Assembly: GCA_934456315.1 (NCBI GenBank)
Contig: CAKSHG010000164.1
Location: 1-5,113 of the forward strand
Direction of reading: 5' to 3'
Source: an uncultured Oscillospiraceae bacterium
GTDB taxonomy: Bacteria; Bacillota; Clostridia; Oscillospirales; Ruminococcaceae
DNA: 5,113 nucleotides
Positions 1 to 5,022 of the stretch are shown piece after piece. How positions within the stretch are numbered: the stretch's first letter is position 1; every line of letters begins with the position of its first letter. Made by a program: the position numbers and the translations under genes. A model generated the notes under the pieces. That model was not told the DNA's origin, did no database searches, and saw only the letters and a list, made by a program, of their open reading frames with translations.

Positions 1-51
1 CAAGGAATATAACTATATCAGGTTTGGCACACAGAGAACAGGATAAAGAAT

Positions 52-82
52 GAGGGGCTGCATTTTGCAGCCCCTCGTTTTT
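52..82. terminator. Hairpin terminator, probably bidirectional, after the lysis cassette
   Basis: A perfect 10-bp stem (GAGGGGCTGC at 52-61, GCAGCCCCTC at 67-76) closes a five-base loop, or 11 bp with a three-base loop. On the plus strand it is followed by GTTTTT, a good U-tract. On the minus strand it starts four bases after the amidase stop codon and is followed by the weaker T-rich ATTCTTTAT. It probably ends the lysis cassette, and it may also end a rightward gene whose 3' end lies at the left edge of the window. Confidence 0.8.
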
Positions 83-764
83 ATAGTTCCTCAACAGAAG
101 CTTCAAACCCGAGTGATTTCAGCTGTGAGAGTACGGCGTTGACGGAATCCTTTTTTACAGTACGTTCAGCCGTTATTCTGACATTGCTGTTTCCGGAGCC
201 GTCAAGTCTGCTGCGGAACCAGTTCATGTCCTTTCCGAACCTTGCGAGCCAGTGCTCCGGGTCGCCGTGATTCGACGCATAGCCGCGGGCGCACGCCTCC
301 TTGTGGCTTATAACGTTTTCCAGGCGTATGCCGTAGTTCTGCATGAGCCGCTGACACAGCTTTACGGCAAGGCTGAACGCCTCGTCGAAGTACTTCCTGT
401 CATTGAGCGCGTCCTCGCATATTTCTATCTGGATATACGCCGGAGAGTAGTTGTAGCTGCCCTTTGAGCCGGAGCCGCAGCCCCAGCAGCATATATTCCA
501 GGGGAGCAGCTTAGCCGCTTTCACTTCGCAGTTTTTGTCCTTTCCAATGACCGCATGCGGGCATATATCAGTATTGGGACGGTCGAAGTAATTCCTGTAT
601 GGATTCACGCCGCATATATCCGGGGCGTTGACGTAGCGCTTAAGATACGGATTGTTCGCGCCGGTGGAGTGGATTATTATCCCCGCCGGGCTTCCCTGCG
701 GCATGGTGCGCGCAGCACGGAACGCTCCGTTGTTCCGCGCATACGCCTCAAAGGTTATCGCCAT
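81..764 (-). CDS. N-acetylmuramoyl-L-alanine amidase (phage-type endolysin, Amidase_2/PGRP fold)
   Basis: A 227-aa peptidoglycan hydrolase, expected to cut the bond between N-acetylmuramic acid and L-alanine of the stem peptide. The Amidase_2 domain covers about residues 20-185. Likely zinc ligands are His32 (in IHSTG), His154 (in SHKEA) and Asp168 (in NHGDPEHW); Glu114 in QIEICED is a further conserved-looking acidic residue. There is no signal peptide, as expected of an endolysin that leaves through a holin. Residues 190-227 form a short strand-helix-strand tail (VRITA, then DSVNAVLSQLKSLG, then FEASVEE) that may be a small wall-binding module. The sequence is rich in cysteine, with a CCWGC cluster at 92-96. 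The start is set by AAGGAGG six bases upstream of the ATG, and the first 17 bases overlap the holin gene, so the two are translated together. The family call is firm; prophage versus domesticated origin is open. Confidence 0.9.
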   Translation of the reverse strand: MAITFEAYARNNGAFRAARTMPQGSPAGIIIHSTGANNPYLKRYVNAPDICGVNPYRNYFDRPNTDICPHAVIGKDKNCEVKAAKLLPWNICCWGCGSGSKGSYNYSPAYIQIEICEDALNDRKYFDEAFSLAVKLCQRLMQNYGIRLENVISHKEACARGYASNHGDPEHWLARFGKDMNWFRSRLDGSGNSNVRITAERTVKKDSVNAVLSQLKSLGFEASVEEL

Positions 765-966
765 CGTCGTCCTCCTTGTGGGAGCTGTCCGCGAGCCCCT
801 CCCCGATGATGTAGCCTACGACTGCCGCTCCGCTAAGGATACAGCCGGACACGGTATCCGCTGTTTCAGAGCTTCCTCCGAACGCCACGACAAGTCCCGC
901 TATGAAACCCGCCAGGGCTACCCAGAGCTTGCGGGAAGTGAGCTTTCGTTTCCAGTCAATCTTCAT
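748..966 (-). CDS. Small holin-like membrane protein of the lysis cassette
   Basis: A 72-aa protein with a basic N-terminus (MKIDWKRKLTSRK), two hydrophobic segments at about residues 14-30 and 38-56, and a highly charged hydrophilic tail (SSHKEDDDGDNL). This size, charge pattern and two-helix topology, directly before an amidase, are typical of phage holins. The N-terminal KxxWKxKLxxxxxWVAL pattern recalls the phi-LC3/SPP1-type holins of Firmicutes, but I assign the subfamily only tentatively. It would form membrane lesions that let the amidase reach the wall. GAGGAGG nine bases before the ATG supports the start. Its first 11 bases overlap the end of the 77-aa gene and its end overlaps the amidase start, so the cassette is tightly coupled. 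Confidence 0.75.
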   Translation of the reverse strand: MKIDWKRKLTSRKLWVALAGFIAGLVVAFGGSSETADTVSGCILSGAAVVGYIIGEGLADSSHKEDDDGDNL

Positions 967-1189
967 GATGCTTTTCCTCCTCTTCGATATCGGCGAGCCG
1001 ATGATTGATGACTTTTATCTGCTCCTCTATCACCGGCATTCTTCTTGCAAAGTTGTTGTGTTCCGCGACGCGGGCTTCAAGCTGCTCCAGACGGTACGCC
1101 GTCAGCTTTGAGCTTACCAGGATTCCTCCGAGCGACCCGCCGAGCGTTCCTATCAGCGATACCATCGCGGTAATAATGCTGCTGTCCAT
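956..1189 (-). CDS. 77-aa membrane-anchored coiled-coil protein of the lysis cassette (XhlA-like role)
   Basis: The protein starts MDSSIITAMVSLIG, has one glycine-rich membrane segment at about residues 4-26 (with GTLGGSLGGIL), then a long charged helix at about 28-72 (heptad-like AYRLEQLEARV and EEQIKVINHRLADIEEEE), and ends in an acidic/His tail. Small proteins of this kind sit just before the holin in many Firmicute prophages and are often called hemolysin XhlA-like. XhlA proper has its coiled coil first and its membrane helix last, so here the order is reversed. The reading frame is open upstream to 1288, but that extension runs into the 30-base repeat. The ATG at 1187-1189 has AAAGGAGG eight bases upstream, so I start the gene there. 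Its role is inferred from position and topology. Confidence 0.72.
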   Translation of the reverse strand: MDSSIITAMVSLIGTLGGSLGGILVSSKLTAYRLEQLEARVAEHNNFARRMPVIEEQIKVINHRLADIEEEEKHHED

Positions 1190-1197
1190 TATATGTC

Positions 1198-1205
1198 CCT
1201 CCTTT
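1198..1205 (-). promoter_or_regulatory. Ribosome binding site fixing the 77-aa gene start
   Basis: AAAGGAGG on the minus strand, eight bases before the ATG at 1187-1189. It is close to a perfect anti-16S match and argues against the 33-codon longer frame, whose extra residues are read from a repeat. I found no convincing sigma-A promoter between this site and the hairpin repeat at 1266, so how the cassette is transcribed is unclear. Confidence 0.75.
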
Positions 1206-1265
1206 CCGGCAGTGTTCTGCCTTGAGAGAAGTTTAGCACCCGCCGGACTGCAAATAACTGCAAAA

Positions 1266-1295
1266 AAACTCCCGCGGAATATTTCCACGGGAGTT
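1266..1295 (-). repeat. 30-base palindromic direct repeat, copy 1 (terminator-like)
   Basis: This copy is identical over 30 bases to 1486-1515. It folds as AACTCCCG (1267-1274) with CGGGAGTT (1288-1295), one C/A mismatch, then GGAA with TTCC around a TAT loop. Read on the minus strand, the hairpin runs into seven T residues (complement of 1262-1268), a proper intrinsic terminator. It would stop transcription coming from the GDSL lipoprotein gene before the lysis cassette. Confidence 0.85.
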
Positions 1296-1338
1296 ACAGA
1301 CCGTCGAAAAAGTCACTAAAGTGACTTTTCCGCCGAAC

Positions 1339-1396
1339 ATCCGCGCCGCGCGCACGGTTTGTCGGCTTTGCCGACAAACCGCACACTTGCGCGGAT
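1339..1396. repeat. Nested cruciform-forming inverted repeat
   Basis: The inner stem is a perfect 12 bp, CGGTTTGTCGGC (1355-1366) with GCCGACAAACCG (1370-1381), around a TTT loop. The outer stem is a perfect 8 bp, ATCCGCGC (1339-1346) with GCGCGGAT (1389-1396). The two are separated by unpaired 8- and 7-base stretches, giving a long interrupted stem. It has no U-tract on either side, so it is not itself a terminator. Confidence 0.8.
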
Positions 1397-1402
1397 AGAA
1401 GT

Positions 1403-1435
1403 GTTTTTTGCCCCGGGAAACCCGGGGCAAAAAAC
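1403..1435. terminator. Perfect 15-bp bidirectional terminator-like hairpin
   Basis: GTTTTTTGCCCCGGG (1403-1417) pairs perfectly with CCCGGGGCAAAAAAC (1421-1435) around an AAA loop. The GC core GCCCCGGG is flanked by six A before and six T after when read on the minus strand; on the plus strand the order is T before and A after. On the minus strand it therefore reads as A-tract, GC stem... in reverse orientation as well: in both readings the strand goes T6-GC stem-A6, so the A/T part lies inside the stem rather than forming a free U-tract. Terminator function is thus uncertain; the structure itself is certain. Confidence 0.45.
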
Positions 1436-1485
1436 GGATTTCAAAAGCCCGCTTCGCGGGCAAATTCGATTTTTTCGACAAGCAG

Positions 1486-1515
1486 AAACTCCCGCGGAAT
1501 ATTTCCACGGGAGTT
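1486..1515 (-). repeat. 30-base palindromic direct repeat, copy 2, just after the GDSL gene
   Basis: This copy is identical to 1266-1295 and starts, on the minus strand, 21 bases after the lipoprotein stop codon, where a terminator is expected. Here the hairpin is followed by only TTTCTGCTTG, a much weaker U-tract than the seven T residues after copy 1. The simplest reading is that one terminator was duplicated and the gene-proximal copy was cut off from its U-tract by the 190-base insert. Residual terminator activity is possible. Confidence 0.85.
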
Positions 1516-1536
1516 CACTGATTAAATTGTATCTGC

Positions 1537-2847
1537 TTAATCGCAGTAACCGAACGCCATTACGAAGAAAGCCTGTGTGATGCCGCCCTCCATGCGTATC
1601 TCAACGGTGTGCTCCGCAGAGGAATCATCATCGATGAGGTAAGCGGTGACGGGATTGTTCCAGCCGTCCGACATATTGGAAACCACGGACTTCACCTTTT
1701 CGCCGTCAACGTAGATATCAGCAGTGCCGAACTTTTCGCTGTTGTTCGCCTTGAACACCATCTCGAGAACGCTGCAGTCAACGGTGAACTTCATCGAGCC
1801 GCCGTCAGTTCCGCGGTACATCCAGCCGTTGTGGAAGCTGCCGTGGGTGTCGTTCTGCTCGAAGCCGTCAAGCTCTACGCCGTCCATCGTTGCGCTGTCC
1901 ATGTAGTGCATGTTCATGTACTTTCCGCTGAATACAGGGTCGGGAAGCTCCTTGCTTACTTCGCCGACATTCTCGGAAACAACAGGGAGGACCTTCTGAT
2001 AGTAGTTGTCAACAAAGTCAGTTATGCACTTATGACCGTAAGCATTGGGGTGGGACTGGTCGTTGGAGTAGTCCTGCCAGGTCATTCTGCCCGCCTCTAT
2101 CTCCTCGTAAACGCTGTCGTGGACGCTTATCATCGGGAGGTCGTAGTTAGCGCCTATCTTCGACATGTGCTCCTGGCAGGTGTAGCCGCTGTCAAGCACG
2201 GTGAACAGCAGGACTACCGCGATATCCTTGTCCTGGGTGAGCAGGGTGCGTACAAGGCTCTCGTAAGCGTTCTTGTAGTCAGCCTCCTGACCGTCGTTTA
2301 CCGCAAACTCCACGAATACGATATCCGGGTCAGCGGAGAGCACATCGCGCTCCAGACGGAGGTTTCCGAGCAGGGAAGGAGTTCCGCTGATACCTGCGTT
2401 GACGCCGGTAACGGTGATATCCGGGAAGTATCCCTGAAGCAGGTCGGTGCAGGTCTTGGCGTAGAACTCTGTGGTTCCCGCGTTGTAGCCCTCGGTGATG
2501 GAGCCGCCGATATATGCTACTGTTATATCCTCGCCGTTCTGCGCTTTCTGGAACACGTCAGCCATTCTGGTCATGTTTCCGGTGGAAAGCAGTGAGCGGT
2601 CTACCATCTTTTCGTAATCGGTGCGGGTGTCTTCGGCGCCGTTAGCTTCTGCTGTGGAAGCTGCGGAACTGCCGTCGGCAGTTTCCTGCTGTGCGGGCTG
2701 TGAGCTTTCAGCGGTCTGCACGGAGGTGTCAGCTACGGAGCTGTCAGCGCTGCTGGCGTTATCGGAGCTTGCTGCGGGAGCATTTCCGCATGCGGTTACA
2801 GTAAGCAGCATAGAAACTGCTGCGATTATAGAAATAAATTTTTTCAT
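1537..2847 (-). CDS. Secreted SGNH/GDSL-hydrolase lipoprotein (probable esterase)
   Basis: A 436-aa protein. Residues 1-20 are a lipoprotein signal peptide (basic KK, hydrophobic core, lipobox VTAC with Cys20), so the mature protein should be lipid-anchored on the outer face of the membrane. Residues 21-75 are a Ser/Ala/Thr-rich linker. The SGNH domain spans about 105-290: block I GGSIT with nucleophile Ser116, a block II glycine in NAGISGTPS (150-158), block III Asn184 in FAVND, and block V Asp263/His266 in DQSHPNAYGH. Residues 305-436 are a beta-rich, aromatic C-terminal domain of unknown role, perhaps substrate binding. SGNH enzymes of gut Clostridia often deacetylate plant polysaccharides, but no substrate can be read here. 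AAGGAG six bases before the ATG fixes the start. It lies 31 bases after the NERD gene without its own clear promoter, so it is probably the last gene of the ychF operon. Confidence 0.88.
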   Translation of the reverse strand: MKKFISIIAAVSMLLTVTACGNAPAASSDNASSADSSVADTSVQTAESSQPAQQETADGSSAASTAEANGAEDTRTDYEKMVDRSLLSTGNMTRMADVFQKAQNGEDITVAYIGGSITEGYNAGTTEFYAKTCTDLLQGYFPDITVTGVNAGISGTPSLLGNLRLERDVLSADPDIVFVEFAVNDGQEADYKNAYESLVRTLLTQDKDIAVVLLFTVLDSGYTCQEHMSKIGANYDLPMISVHDSVYEEIEAGRMTWQDYSNDQSHPNAYGHKCITDFVDNYYQKVLPVVSENVGEVSKELPDPVFSGKYMNMHYMDSATMDGVELDGFEQNDTHGSFHNGWMYRGTDGGSMKFTVDCSVLEMVFKANNSEKFGTADIYVDGEKVKSVVSNMSDGWNNPVTAYLIDDDSSAEHTVEIRMEGGITQAFFVMAFGYCD

Positions 2848-2878
2848 TTTGTTCTCCTTGAAATTAGTTTACTTTTTC

Positions 2879-3616
2879 CTAGATGCCTGCGCTGTCGCGG
2901 AGTATCTGCGCTATGTGTTCCATGCGGCTTTTGGAAAGTGTTTCTCCGCTGTCGTAGCTTTTCAGGAAGTCAAGCAGCTCGCTGCTTTCGCAGCAGACGT
3001 AGTCGTTTTCGCGCAGGGACAGCTTCAGCCTTGCGTTAGGCGAGGAGAAGTACAGCACGGAATCTATCCACACATTCTCTCCGGCGGCATTAAGTATGCT
3101 CTTTACGATATCGCGCTGACGGCGCATCTGCTTTATGGGGTTGTCCATCATGGTTTCCGTGACTTTTCCGTCGCGGTAGTGCTTGCGCTGGGTCCACTTG
3201 TCGTCCTTCCAGCTTCCGGATATCGTGCCGGAATGGTTCTTGACCTCAATTATGAGCACACCCGCGTGGCACACTATCAGCATATCCAGCTCTGACCGTC
3301 CGCGCTTGTAGCGCACCGGCAGGTTATGGAACACGATATTTGTGCCATGGAGCTTTTTGACTGTTCGGAAAAGCCTGCGCTCTCCCTTTACACCGGAATT
3401 CAGCACGGCGTAGCACCTCGCAAGAAATGCATATGCGAGGTTGCACAGGAATATCAATATTATGAAAACCGTACCCACTATCGGGGTCTGGTACATCTTC
3501 TTCCAGACAAACAGAATGAGCAGCAGCACCGGCATTACCCCCAGGATAACCTGGGCAACGAACAGGGTCTTGACCTTTTTGGTGTTGGCATTGCGCCCTC
3601 TGATTATCTTGTTCAT
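2879..3616 (-). CDS. Membrane-anchored NERD-domain (nuclease-related) protein
   Basis: A 245-aa protein with two transmembrane helices at about residues 17-38 and 45-66, then a cytoplasmic NERD domain at about 75-190. Visible landmarks are GVKGERR (Glu79), SELDMLIV (Asp111), GVLIIEVKNHSG (Glu124 and Lys126, a PD-(D/E)xK-like core) and NPIKQMRRQ (159-167). NERD domains are related to restriction-like nucleases and are found in bacterial and plasmid proteins, mostly of unknown function; the D...ExK residues kept here are compatible with nuclease activity but do not prove it. Residues 190-245 form a helical tail. The ATG has only a weak GAGG 13 bases upstream. A four-codon frame (ATG at 3625-3627) ends at the overlapping ATGA of this start, which could allow coupled translation. 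It follows ychF by 54 bases with no terminator between them. Confidence 0.82.
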   Translation of the reverse strand: MNKIIRGRNANTKKVKTLFVAQVILGVMPVLLLILFVWKKMYQTPIVGTVFIILIFLCNLAYAFLARCYAVLNSGVKGERRLFRTVKKLHGTNIVFHNLPVRYKRGRSELDMLIVCHAGVLIIEVKNHSGTISGSWKDDKWTQRKHYRDGKVTETMMDNPIKQMRRQRDIVKSILNAAGENVWIDSVLYFSSPNARLKLSLRENDYVCCESSELLDFLKSYDSGETLSKSRMEHIAQILRDSAGI

Positions 3617-3670
3617 TGTCGCTTCATCGCCTCGCTTTGTCGTCTGTCCGGAAGTTATGCGGTTACGCAG

Positions 3671-4765
3671 TTATACATTGAAACGGAACAGCGTAACATC
3701 GCCGTCCTGCATAACGTAATCCTTGCCCTCGAGGCGGACAAGCCCCTTTTCCTTTGCGGCAGCCATGCTTCCGCACTTCATCAGGTCGTCGAAAGCGACT
3801 ATCTCGGCGCGGATAAAGCCCTTTTCGAAGTCGGTGTGGATCTTTCCGGCAGCCTGGGGAGCCTTTGTGCCGCGGGTGATGGTCCATGCGCGTACTTCCT
3901 GCGGACCTGCGGTCAGGTAGGAGATAAGACCAAGCAGGTGGTAGCCGGTCTTGATGATCCTGGCGAGTCCGGAGCTTTCGAGGTGCATATCAGCAAGGAA
4001 CAGCTCCTTGTCCTCGTCGCTCATGCCGGAAATTTCAGCCTCGATCTGTGCGCAGATGGGGAGGACCTCAGCGTTCTCTTCCTTTGCGATGGCGCAGACT
4101 GCCTGATATTCCTTGTTGCTGTTGATATCCCCGGTGAAATCAGCCTCGGAGAGGTTTGCGGCGTAAATTACGGGCTTGTTGGAGAGCAGGGGTGTATCCT
4201 TGAGCATTGCACGCTCTTCATCGGTGAAGTCGTAGCTGCGTGCGGATTTGCCGTTTTCAAGGTGAGCCTTCAGTGCCTCGAAGAAATCAACTTCCTTCTG
4301 GAGGGACTTGTCGCCCTTGACAGCCTTTTTCGCGCGGTCGATACGGCGGTCGAGTATCTCAAGGTCGGAGAAGATGAGCTCGAGGTTGATGGTTTCGATA
4401 TCCCTTGCAGCGCCGATGCTGCCGTCAACATGGATTATGTTGTCGTCCTGGAAGCAGCGCACAACGTGAACTATCGCGTCCACCTCGCGTATGTTGGAAA
4501 GGAACTTGTTGCCAAGACCTTCGCCCTTGGACGCGCCCTTTACCAGTCCGGCGATGTCCACGAATTCCAGCGTAGCCGGGGTAAACTTCTCGGGATTGTA
4601 CATCTCGGCGAGTTTGTCCAGGCGCTCGTCCGGAACGGATACGATGCCGACGTTCGGCTCGATGGTGCAGAACGGATAGTTCGCGGATTCTGCTCCCGCG
4701 TTTGTCAGTGCGTTGAAAAGGGTGCTCTTGCCGACGTTCGGCAGACCTACCATACCTAATTTCAT
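3671..4765 (-). CDS. ychF: Ribosome-binding P-loop ATPase/GTPase YchF (Obg family, OLA1 homologue)
   Basis: A 364-aa protein, the usual length of YchF. The G1 P-loop is GLPNVGKST (7-15), and G3 is [10 protein letters not shown] (70-79). In place of the usual NKxD G4 motif it has NLSE (204-207), the change that makes YchF/OLA1 proteins prefer ATP over GTP. The middle insert at about 125-200 is the helical (coiled-coil) domain, and the C-terminal TGS domain ends with the typical [11 protein letters not shown]. The protein binds ribosomes and is linked to translation and stress responses in other bacteria. The frame is open upstream to 4861, but the ATG at 4763-4765 begins the conserved [10 protein letters not shown] and has GAGGAGA eight bases before it; the 32 extra residues would cross the promoter. 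It is the first gene of the probable operon. Confidence 0.97.
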   Translation of the reverse strand: MKLGMVGLPNVGKSTLFNALTNAGAESANYPFCTIEPNVGIVSVPDERLDKLAEMYNPEKFTPATLEFVDIAGLVKGASKGEGLGNKFLSNIREVDAIVHVVRCFQDDNIIHVDGSIGAARDIETINLELIFSDLEILDRRIDRAKKAVKGDKSLQKEVDFFEALKAHLENGKSARSYDFTDEERAMLKDTPLLSNKPVIYAANLSEADFTGDINSNKEYQAVCAIAKEENAEVLPICAQIEAEISGMSDEDKELFLADMHLESSGLARIIKTGYHLLGLISYLTAGPQEVRAWTITRGTKAPQAAGKIHTDFEKGFIRAEIVAFDDLMKCGSMAAAKEKGLVRLEGKDYVMQDGDVTLFRFNV

Positions 4766-4773
4766 TCTGGTGT

Positions 4774-4780
4774 TCTCCTC
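4774..4780 (-). promoter_or_regulatory. Ribosome binding site of ychF
   Basis: GAGGAGA on the minus strand, eight bases before the ATG at 4763-4765. It settles the choice of start against the longer frame. In the leader just upstream lies a small 5-bp hairpin, GCCGG (4794-4798) with CCGGC (4804-4808). Confidence 0.8.
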
Positions 4781-4828
4781 TGTTTTATGATACGCCGGTC
4801 GTGCCGGCAAAAAAATATGTTCCTTATT

Positions 4829-4857
4829 ATTGTAGCACTTTTTTAAATATATTGCAA
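4829..4857 (-). promoter_or_regulatory. Sigma-A promoter for ychF
   Basis: On the minus strand a -35 box TTGCAA (4852-4857) and a -10 box TACAAT (4829-4834) are separated by exactly 17 bases. Each box is one or two changes from consensus, and the spacer is AT-rich. Transcription should begin near 4822, giving a leader of about 57 bases before ychF. Confidence 0.75.
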
Positions 4858-4890
4858 GCATTATTTAGATATATCAAGAGTTTTGAAGAA

Positions 4891-4902
4891 CAACAGGTGT
4901 TG
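4891..4902. promoter_or_regulatory. 12-base palindrome between divergent promoters (possible operator)
   Basis: CAACAGGTGTTG has 5-base arms CAACA/TGTTG around GG. It sits between the two -35 boxes (4857 and 4923), where a regulator could affect both directions. A palindrome this short can arise by chance, and no regulator is identifiable in the window. Confidence 0.25.
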
Positions 4903-4922
4903 CACAAATTTTAAAAAAAATA

Positions 4923-4951
4923 TTGAAATTTTTTTCAAAATGTGGTATAAT
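4923..4951 (+). promoter_or_regulatory. Strong sigma-A promoter with extended -10 for the right-edge gene
   Basis: TTGAAA (4923-4928), a 17-base spacer, then a perfect TATAAT (4946-4951) preceded by TGG, an extended -10 (TGn). A/T runs upstream (around 4906-4922) resemble an UP element. Start is expected near 4958, giving a leader of about 65 bases before the ATG at 5023. Confidence 0.88.
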
Positions 4952-4967
4952 TACGTCGAAATCAGTT

Positions 4968-4994
4968 ATTATGGCAGTGCGCTGCCGTGATAAT
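4968..4994 (+). promoter_or_regulatory. Leader hairpin in the 5' UTR of the right-edge gene
   Basis: GGCAG (4973-4977) pairs with CTGCC (4982-4986) around TGCG, extended by ATTAT (4968-4972) with ATAAT (4990-4994) past a three-base GTG bulge. It starts about ten bases into the predicted transcript and leaves the ribosome binding site at 5012 free. It has no U-tract, so it is not a terminator; a role in mRNA stability or control is possible. It matches no riboswitch class I know. Confidence 0.45.
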
Positions 4995-5022
4995 GAAATT
5001 TTAGCACTTTTGGAGGCAGAAT

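Larger units (their letters stand above)
1296..1485. repeat. Hairpin-packed MITE/REP-like intergenic element
   Basis: A 190-base block between the two identical 30-base repeats. It is bounded by an inverted repeat, GTCGAAAAA (1303-1311) with TTTTTCGAC (1471-1479). Inside are four further palindromes: AAAAGTCACT/AGTGACTTTT (1308-1317/1320-1329); a nested pair (1339-1396); a 15-bp stem (1403-1435); and GCCCGC/GCGGGC (1447-1452/1456-1461, loop TTC). No credible gene lies in it: the frames that cross it have no ribosome binding site and read through hairpins. Known parallels are non-coding mobile repeats (MITEs, REP/BIME sequences) that carry terminal inverted repeats and strong secondary structure. 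That it is mobile or multi-copy is inference, since only one copy is visible. Confidence 0.6.

Noticed and set aside
1..53. 3' end of a rightward gene at the left edge
   Set aside because: Two plus-strand frames are open from the edge, ending at 44-46 (...YIRFGTQRTG) and 51-53. The rightward U-tract of the hairpin at 52-82 would suit such a gene, but 50 bases cannot show which frame, if any, is coding.
1190..1288. 33-codon N-terminal extension of the 77-aa lysis protein
   Set aside because: Its first residues (MEIFRGSF) are read out of the 30-base terminator repeat, and the same residues appear at the other repeat copy. The strong ribosome binding site at 1198-1205 points to the internal ATG.
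1233..1508. 91-aa minus-strand frame across the repeat element
   Set aside because: It runs through several perfect hairpins, is very basic, has no ribosome binding site, and begins inside the second 30-base repeat.
1266..1515. CRISPR array or phage att sites
   Set aside because: There are only two repeat units, 190 bases apart, with palindromic rather than unique DNA between them. No integrase or Cas gene is present, and the repeats do not bound the lysis cassette.
1609..2595. 328-aa plus-strand frame antisense to the SGNH lipoprotein
   Set aside because: It is a shadow of the real gene, with low-complexity Val/Ala/Leu composition and no start signal.
3326..4759. 477-aa plus-strand frame antisense to ychF
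   Set aside because: It is a mirror of the ychF codon pattern. YchF on the minus strand has all family motifs, and the plus frame has no recognisable domain.
4794..4815. GCCGG/CCGGC hairpin next to an A-tract as a terminator
   Set aside because: The stem is only 5 bp, and on the minus strand the T-run comes before it rather than after it. It lies inside the ychF leader.
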